Below, piece after piece: positions 6,518-10,657 of a DNA stretch of 10,657 nucleotides. Origin of the DNA: Baffinella frigidus (lineage: Eukaryota; Cryptophyceae; Cryptomonadales; Baffinellaceae); contig MU646358.1 in NCBI GenBank assembly GCA_026770585.1, positions 849,080 through 859,736 of the forward strand. The letters are read 5' to 3'. A program made the translations under genes and the position numbers. Positions within the stretch are counted from its first letter, which is position 1, and each line of letters opens with the position of its first letter. The notes below the pieces were generated by a model. The model was not told where the DNA came from and made no database searches. It was given only the letters and a program-made list of their open reading frames with translations.

Positions 6518-6587
6518 CTTATGGCTAGGCTTCGGGGCCGCCGACCGACCTTAGGGACGCATTTCTGTTTTTCTGGTCAAATTCAAG

Positions 6588-6597
6588 AGTTTTTTTT
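6588..6597 (+). promoter_or_regulatory. T-run upstream of gene 2
   Basis: A run of eight T lies about 215 bases before the first in-frame ATG. TTTT boxes have been proposed as TATA substitutes in dinoflagellates; here this is only a positional guess. Confidence 0.15.
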
Positions 6598-6810
6598 GGA
6601 CGTGACCTGCGTCCCCAATTGAGAGGGGTCGCTCAGAGGATATCAATACTGTCTGCTCCGCCCTCGTCCTTCGCGGCGAACCCTCTCCTCTCGCGCCCCA
6701 GTCCTCACGCGGTCGCTCCCGCGTCGTTCCTCGGGGAACTGCGCCCCAGCCTCCAGACTCGGATCCTCCCAGCCAGGTTCCTCCGCAGGTCGCATCGCGC
6801 TTTCAACAGC

Positions 6811-7292
6811 ATGACAGGCACCAACGCGAAACCCGAGGGTAAGGGAACCTCCCGCGTCGCGACGCAGGGCGCGATTGGCGGGCTCCTCCTCGGCGTCGCT
6901 GCCTTTCTCGTCAGGCCGAAAGCGCCGCGCGTTAGCGCCGAGGCGACCACGACAGAGAGGCACAAAACTCTTCTCCTCGAGGATGCTGCCGCCGCGCTCT
7001 CCCCGGCCGAGATCACGGCCATCTCGACTTCCTTCGGCAGCACGCAGCCTGTGGGCAAGTTCCTCCGCGGCCGCCACGGCGTGACTCATTATTACCTTCA
7101 GTCCCCAGAGAGCCGCGGCACCGGGCAGACGTTCCTGAACGCGGCGGGGGCGAGCCGCCTCATCGTCATGACGCACGGGATCGGCACCAACATGCAGCTC
7201 TACGACAAGGTGGTGTCTGCGCTCCTTGACGACGGGTTCACAGTGCTCCGCTACGACTACTTTGGCCACGGCTGGTCGGCTCCCGACGACAA
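6811..7292 (+). CDS. Gene 2 exon 1
   Basis: ATG at 6811 is the first in-frame ATG. The donor is GTACTC at 7293, inside the Lys codon AA|G. Unlike the others, it has no visible edge copies. Confidence 0.75.
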
Positions 7293-10191
7293 GTACTCCC
7301 GCCCTCCCTTTGCCCCTCCCCCCTACAACCTACCCCCAGCGCCCCCGCTCCACCGCACCCCTCGACCCTGTCTCCACCCCGCCTGCGCGCTGACGCCGCG
7401 GACCCCTAAACCTACACCCTCAACCCTCTACCCGCAACCCAACCACAGCCCCTAACCCCTACCCCTCACCCCCAACCCACAAACCCCAGCCCCTACCCTC
7501 CAACCCGAGCCCCCCCCCAGGTACGGCGTGTACGACAAGACGATGATCAACGAGCAGCTGGAAGACCTTCTCGACCACGTGGTTGGACACCCTCGACCCC
7601 AGCTCTGCCTGAGTTACTCTGGTCTCCCTCAAAACGAGGAGAGCGGATATGCAGGGTTTGTGGTACAACTTCTTCAACGTTGGGCGTGATAAGGATCAGT
7701 CAACCCGTGTACGACCAGACGATGACCACCAAGCAGCTCGAAGACCTCCTCGACCACGTGGTTGGACACTCTCAACCCCCAGCCCACACAGCGGGCTACG
7801 AAGGAAAAATCGGTGGATTTCGGCAATCCGTAGGGACATGGGATATTTCCTACGGATGTCTGTAGGAAATATCCTATGCGTGTGCGACAAGCCAGTGGTC
7901 AACGAGCAGGTGGAAGACCTCCTCGACCATGAGGTTGAACACCCGCAACCCCAGCTCTGCCTGAGTTATCGTCTCCTCAAAACGAGGAGACCGGATTTGC
8001 AGGGTTTGTGGCACAAATTCGTCAATTTGTGGCGTGAAAAATATCTGTCAACCCGTATCGACCAGACGGGGGTGAACGAGCAGCTGGAAGACCTCGACCA
8101 CATGGTTGGACACCCTGAACCCCAGCTGTGCCACACAGCGGGCTACGGAGGGAAGGTCGAGTGTGCACCGACTTTCGGTTAGGATATCCGTAGAAAATAT
8201 CCTGTGTCCCTACGGATTGCCTACCGTAGGGATACATGGTTTATCCACGTATGCGTTATTTACGAAATCCCTTCGAAGTCAGCTGTGTGGTCTGCTCGAG
8301 TTAATCTGGTCTCCTCATTTTTGAGGAGACCGGAAGTTGATTTGCTTCGTTTTTGGTACAAATTCGTCAATTTTGGCGCGAAACATATCAGTCAACCCGT
8401 GTACGACCAGACGGTGGTAAACGATCAGTTGGAAGACCTCCTCGACCATGTGGCTGGACACCCTAATCCCTAATCCCTAAACCACAAACCACAAACCACA
8501 AACCACACACCACAAAACCACACAGCACACACCACACACCACACACCACAAACCACACACCACAAACCGCAAATCTTAAACTCTATACCCTAAACCAGAA
8601 TCGCATTTCGGAACATAACAGAATCTATTGTGTATTGTAGGGCTTCCAACGCCGAAGATAAGGGTGGATATGCTATTTTAGACACAAAACCAAGGCTTAA
8701 AAAATCACAAGTCGGCTTTGAAAGTCTTTGTCAACCACAGATTCTGTTATGTTCCGAGATTAAATCCCTAATCCCTAAACCACACACCACGACCCACGAA
8801 GCCACAAACCACAAACCCTGACCCCTCCACCCTAAACCCTAAATCCCAAACCTTAAACCCAGGCCGGGGACCTGTCCCCCCCCACGGCACGCGCCGCCCC
8901 CTTCCCCCTTCCCCCTAAACCCTACACCCTAAGCCACAAATCCTAAACCACAAACTTCAAACCACAAACCACAGACCACAAACCACAAACCCCTAACCCT
9001 CAGCCCTAACCCCTAAACCCTAAACGGAGCAAACCACAAACCACAAACCACAAACCACAAACCACAAACCACAAACCCAGGTCGGCGGCCTCACCTCGCC
9101 CACGGCACGCGGCGCCCCCTTCCCCGTCTACGGCTTCGTGGGGCACAGGTTCACACTAAACCCTGAATCCTCATTGCTGAACCCTGAACCCTGAACCCTG
9201 AACCCTGAACCCTGAACCCTAAACCCTAAACCCTGAACCCTGAACCCTAAACCCTGAACCTTAAACCCTACATCCGAAACAGCACCGGTGGCTGCGTAGG
9301 CGTGCTCGCGTAAATCTTAAACCCCAACCCGAAACCCTTTTACGTGCAACCCTAAACACCAAACACCAAACACCAAACACCAAACACCAAACACCAAACC
9401 CTCAAAGGTTCATTCCACACCCTAAACCCCAACCCCCAAACAGCACCGGCGGCTGCGTGGGCGTGCTCGCGTAAACTCTGAACCCCAAACCCCAAACCCT
9501 CGTAGGTTCAGTCCTAAACCCCAACCCCCAAACAGCACCGGAGGGTGCGTGGGCGTGCTCGCCGCCAGCGCTCTCAAGGTCTCGTCCCACCTTCTCCCCC
9601 TGGCTCCATGCCGCGGTCGTCTGGGGATACAACCCCGTGTAGGATGACCGGACTTCTGGGGATGCAAACCCCGTGTAGGATGACCGGAGTGACTTTACAC
9701 ACGGGGTTGTGTCCCCAGAGGTCGTGTGTGTCACCACGTATCATCCACCGGAGGCTTCACGGATACAGTCCATCTAAACGATTTGTACTAGAATCTCATC
9801 CATTTGCATTGGATTCTAACCGCATTTCCCCCGAATATCCGGGGGGGGGGGGAATCGGCCGCTGCTAAGTGGCTTAACAAACCTCGCGTCCCCCCGCAGG
9901 ACTACAAGTTCGAGCGGCTGTACTTGGAAACCGGGTAGTGAGGTCTGCGGTATTGCTTACGGTAGGCCGTAGGGCCCCTAGGACCTAACGTTTCATAGGA
10001 ACCCCCTAGGCCCCTACGACCTGCAGTAGGCAATACCGTAGGCCTAATTACCCGGTTTTCAGGACGTTACCCTATTAGTGTCAACTTAACAAATCCCGCT
10101 TCCCCCCCAGGACTACAAGTTCGAGCGGCTGTACTTGGTCTCGCCGTGCTTCTGGAAGGAGGCGCCGCTCCTCTCGAACCTCGCGGGGAAG
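6811..10191 (+). CDS. Gene 2: alpha/beta hydrolase, 3' end outside window
   Basis: Joining 6811-7292, 7521-7581, 9081-9148, 9536-9578 and 10111-10191 gives 245 residues in one frame. Residues 21-35 (AIGGLLLGVAAFLVR) form a short hydrophobic segment followed by basic residues, suggesting a membrane anchor or part of a targeting signal. The fold signature follows in order: LIVMTHGIG (oxyanion region, about 117-125), VLRYDYFGHGWS (145-156), then VYGFVGHSTGGCVGVLAA with nucleophile Ser204, and LYLVSPCFW (about 225-233). The catalytic acid and histidine lie beyond the window. The substrate cannot be told; serine hydrolase families of this shape include lipases, esterases and epoxide hydrolases. 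The frame is also open upstream of 6811 to at least 6619, Ser/Arg/Pro-rich like a transit peptide, so the true start may be earlier or on an upstream exon. Confidence 0.82.
7293..7520 (+). repeat. Intron 1 of gene 2, degenerate C-rich heptamers
   Basis: About 230 bases with almost no G after the first 110, made of degraded CCCTAAA/CCCCAAC-like units, ending CCCCCCCCCAG. Both splice junctions carry GTAC. Confidence 0.8.
7521..7581 (+). CDS. Gene 2 exon 2
   Basis: It completes Lys161 and adds YGVYDKTMINEQLEDLLDHV; the donor GTTGGACACC starts at 7582. It is the only one of five copies with a polypyrimidine tract and CAG directly before it. Confidence 0.8.
7784..7880. mobile_element. Family 2 MITE, left half
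   Basis: CCACACAGCGGGCTACGAAG at the left matches the complete element at 8131. The right half is replaced by a hairpin, GGATATTTCCTAC with its complement GTAGGAAATATCC. Confidence 0.7.
8131..8290. mobile_element. 160-bp MITE, family 2, complete, nested in the exon 2 tandem array
   Basis: CCACACAGCGGGCTACGGAG and CTTCGAAGTCAGCTGTGTGG form the ends. It interrupts the CAGCTCTGCCTGAGTTA segment that is intact at about 7601 and 7950, so the empty site is known. Comparison gives a 4-bp duplication, TCTG (TGTG on the left). Confidence 0.85.
8461..8600 (+). repeat. Heptamer array CCCTAAT/CCACAAA/CCACACA
   Basis: AATCCCTAATCCCTAAACC passes into CCACAAA and CCACACA units and back to CCCTAAA. It lies in intron 2. 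Confidence 0.9.
8608..8757. mobile_element. 150-bp MITE with 19-bp perfect inverted ends
   Basis: TCGGAACATAACAGAATCT and its exact complement close the element. The inside is AT-richer than its surroundings and shows no coding capacity. It lies within a heptamer array; no clear target duplication could be fixed. Confidence 0.85.
8763..9080 (+). repeat. Heptamer arrays leading to exon 3, with an exon 3 edge copy
   Basis: CCCTAAA, CCACAAA and CCCTAAC units surround 8863-8907, which copies the start of exon 3 (preceded by AAACCCAG; CCCACGGCACGCG and GCCCCCTTCCCC match). The last six CCACAAA units run straight into the true acceptor at 9080. Confidence 0.85.
9081..9148 (+). CDS. Gene 2 exon 3
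   Basis: VGGLTSPTARGAPFPVYGF and VGH, plus the AG of the nucleophile Ser codon. The acceptor is AAACCCAG and the donor GTTCACAC. The strand before the nucleophile elbow is typical of the fold. Confidence 0.82.
9283..9309 (+). pseudogene. 27-base copy 1 of exon 4 start (possible microexon)
   Basis: GAAACAG acceptor, TGGCVGVL coding stretch, GTAAATC donor. Its length is a multiple of three and it is open when read in the exon 3 frame. Confidence 0.55.
9444..9470 (+). pseudogene. 27-base copy 2 of exon 4 start (possible microexon)
   Basis: Same limits as copy 1: CAAACAG acceptor, TGGCVGVL, GTAAACT donor, 27 bases and open. Confidence 0.55.
9536..9578 (+). CDS. Gene 2 exon 4 with the nucleophile elbow
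   Basis: The first C completes Ser204, followed by TGGCVGVLAASALK; the donor is GTCTCGTCCC. This third copy is chosen because it alone reaches ASALK and joins exon 5 in phase 0. Confidence 0.82.
9620..9719. repeat. Hairpin with internal direct repeat
   Basis: TCTGGGGATACAACCCCGTG occurs twice as a direct repeat (9620, 9655) and once inverted, ending at 9719. GTAGGATGACCGGA follows both direct copies. Confidence 0.8.
9745..9873. mobile_element. 130-bp repeat, family 7, copy 2 (inverted)
   Basis: Reverse complement of the element at 2564-2693 in gene 1, ending GCTGCTAAGTGGC. It includes a run of twelve G. Confidence 0.75.
9900..9927 (+). pseudogene. Copy of exon 5 5' edge
   Basis: Preceded by TCCCCCCGCAG. 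It repeats the first 28 bases of exon 5 (DYKFERLYL) without a change and then stops at an inverted-repeat element. The intron sequence before it (TTAACAAACC..CCCC) is duplicated as well. Confidence 0.8.
9927..10060. mobile_element. Palindromic MITE inside the duplicated exon 5 edge
   Basis: GAAACCGGGTAGTGAGG and CCTAATTACCCGGTTTTC are inverted ends. The interior has CGGTATTGC / GCAATACCG and CTAGG-type core motifs shared with families 2 to 4. Confidence 0.8.
10111..10191 (+). CDS. Gene 2 exon 5
   Basis: 81 bases, 27 codons: DYKFERLYLVSPCFW then KEAPLLSNLAGK. The acceptor is TCCCCCCCAG and the donor GTCTTTTCTC. LYLVSPCFW matches the strand after the nucleophile helix in alpha/beta hydrolases. 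Confidence 0.8.
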
Positions 10192-10199
10192 GTCTTTTC

Positions 10200-10267
10200 T
10201 CAAACAGAATCAAACAGAATCAAACGGAATCAAACAGAGTTAACTATGTTTGATTATGTTTGATTCG
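10200..10267 (+). repeat. 10-bp minisatellite with fold-back
   Basis: Four AATCAAACAG units are followed by GTTAAC and the inverted ATGTTTGATT twice, forming a hairpin just after the exon 5 donor. Confidence 0.85.
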
Positions 10268-10324
10268 GGCTGCAGGAGCGCGCGCAGTAACCCCGCAAGA
10301 ATGTAGAGCTGACTGGCTTACAGG

Positions 10325-10357
10325 AGAAGCGTCGATACTCTCCAACCTTCCCCGAAA
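10325..10357 (+). pseudogene. Degenerate copy of exon 5 3' edge
   Basis: CTCTCCAACCTTCCCCGAAAG resembles the LSNLAGK end of exon 5. A second copy with GTGCTTCTGGAAAGAAGC lies at about 10501-10542, across the element at 10359. Confidence 0.55.
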
Positions 10358-10358
10358 G

Positions 10359-10499
10359 TCTAGCTCTGTCTCAGTCTATTTGGCCCCGCCAATTTGGTGA
10401 GACGGGGCTCTTTCCCGCTCCAAAGTTGACTGAGTTGTACCGCAAACCCAGCATGTCAACTTAAGAATAGTCGGACAACCCGAGTGAGGCAGAGCTAGA
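10359..10499. mobile_element. 141-bp element, family 5, complete
   Basis: TCTAGCTCTGTCTCA and TGAGGCAGAGCTAGA form the inverted ends. The inside carries the GCATGTCAACTT core seen at 36-150 and 2808-2900. Confidence 0.85.
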
Positions 10500-10500
10500 A

Positions 10501-10542
10501 GTGCTTCTGGAAAGAAGCTCTCCAACCTCCCCGGCAAGATGT
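10501..10542 (+). pseudogene. Second degenerate copy of exon 5 3' edge
   Basis: GTGCTTCTGGAAAGAAGC followed by CTCTCCAACCTCCCCGGCAAG resembles CFWKEA..LSNLAGK of exon 5, with a deletion between the two parts. Confidence 0.6.
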
Positions 10543-10543
10543 G

Positions 10544-10657
10544 AACCCTGAACCCCAACCCTCAAACCCCAAACCCCAAACCCCAAACCCCAAACCCCAA
10601 ACCCCAAACCCCAAACCCCAAACCCCAAACTCCAAACCCCAAACCCCAAACCCCAAA
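10544..10657 (+). repeat. CCCCAAA heptamer array at right edge
   Basis: CCCTGAA and CCCTCAAA units change to about twelve CCCCAAA units with one CTCCAAA. It continues beyond the window, so it is not evidence of a chromosome end. Confidence 0.9.

Larger units (their letters stand above)
7582..8460 (+). repeat. Tandem array of about 175-185 bp units carrying exon 2 copies
   Basis: Exon 2 fragments recur at 7707-7760, 7880-7933, 8055-8104 and 8399-8452. They read VYDQTMTTKQLEDLLDHV, a version with C and Q changes ending LLDHE, one lacking a Leu codon, and one with a GC instead of GT donor. Between them sit AGCTCTGCCTGAGTTA, a small hairpin GGTCTCCTC..GAGGAGACC, GGTACAAATTCGTCAA and CAGTCAACCCG. 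This spacer resembles repeat family 5 in reverse orientation. None of the copies has an acceptor AG at its start. Confidence 0.8.
9149..9535 (+). repeat. Intron 3 of gene 2: CCCTGAA and CACCAAA arrays
   Basis: CCCTGAA/CCCTAAA units at about 9176-9270, six CACCAAA units at about 9355-9400, and CCCCAAA-like units before each acceptor. Two copies of the exon 4 start are embedded. Confidence 0.88.

Noticed and set aside
6619-6810. TTG at 6619 as the start of gene 2
   Set aside because: A TTG start is unlikely in a eukaryotic nuclear gene. The region is open and transit-peptide-like, but could be 5' UTR or an exon continuing upstream; the ATG at 6811 is the safer start.
6643-7269. 208-codon minus-strand open frame
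   Set aside because: It is antisense to gene 2 exon 1, whose + frame carries alpha/beta hydrolase motifs. The minus frame is Arg/Glu/Ala-rich with no recognisable domain.
7521-8460. CRISPR-like array, given regularly spaced repeats
   Set aside because: The repeats are degenerate exon copies with related, not unique, spacers, in a gene with eukaryotic introns.
10544-10657. Chromosome end or true telomere
   Set aside because: The array is CCCCAAA rather than a uniform CCCTAAA telomere, similar arrays are found in introns throughout, and it simply meets the window edge inside gene 2.

Overview
The window looks like nuclear DNA of a unicellular alga or other protist. Short GC-rich exons (43 to 114 bases, apart from one 5' exon) sit between long introns packed with repeats. 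All nine exons that can be assigned lie on the + strand with GT-AG introns and C-rich polypyrimidine tracts. Most introns are built of C-rich heptamers related to the TTTAGGG telomere repeat (CCCTAAA, CCCCAAA, CCACAAA, CCCGAAA, CCCTGAA, CACCAAA). That telomere type occurs in dinoflagellates, green algae, haptophytes and others. A dinoflagellate would fit the repeat-filled introns and head-to-tail genes, but the sequence alone does not prove it.

Gene 1 (about 264-4720) is the 3' part of a gene whose 5' part lies left of the window. Five exons (264-309, 461-574, 1866-1943, 3799-3872, 4642-4720) splice in frame and end at a TAG. The deduced tail resembles, from memory of the family, the C-terminal region of Rex1/Rnh70-type DEDDh RNA 3'-5' exonucleases; the catalytic domain is off-window. 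Positions 4721 to about 6600 are intergenic and hold a dense cluster of small palindromic transposons. Gene 2 (from about 6811, possibly earlier, and running off the right edge) is an alpha/beta hydrolase with an N-terminal hydrophobic segment. Its exons are 6811-7292, 7521-7581, 9081-9148, 9536-9578 and 10111-10191. Splicing assembles a classical GHSTGG nucleophile elbow, with the serine codon split by an intron.

At least eight families of non-autonomous inverted-repeat elements occur, with no transposase gene. The best defined are a 150-bp family with 4-bp target duplications, a 160-bp CCACACAGC family, a 121-bp TA-flanked family with a Tc1-like excision footprint, a 105-bp CTTAAG family, and a 132-bp element that begins at a splice donor. 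Nearly every exon is also accompanied by partial copies of itself inside the adjoining introns. Copies of 5' exon edges lie upstream of the real exon and copies of 3' edges lie downstream, usually with an element or heptamer array between. This layout suggests that the introns grew by repeated duplication of exon-intron junctions together with element insertion, and it leaves many decoy splice sites. Two decoys of the nucleophile-elbow exon are 27-base in-frame microexons with intact splice sites.
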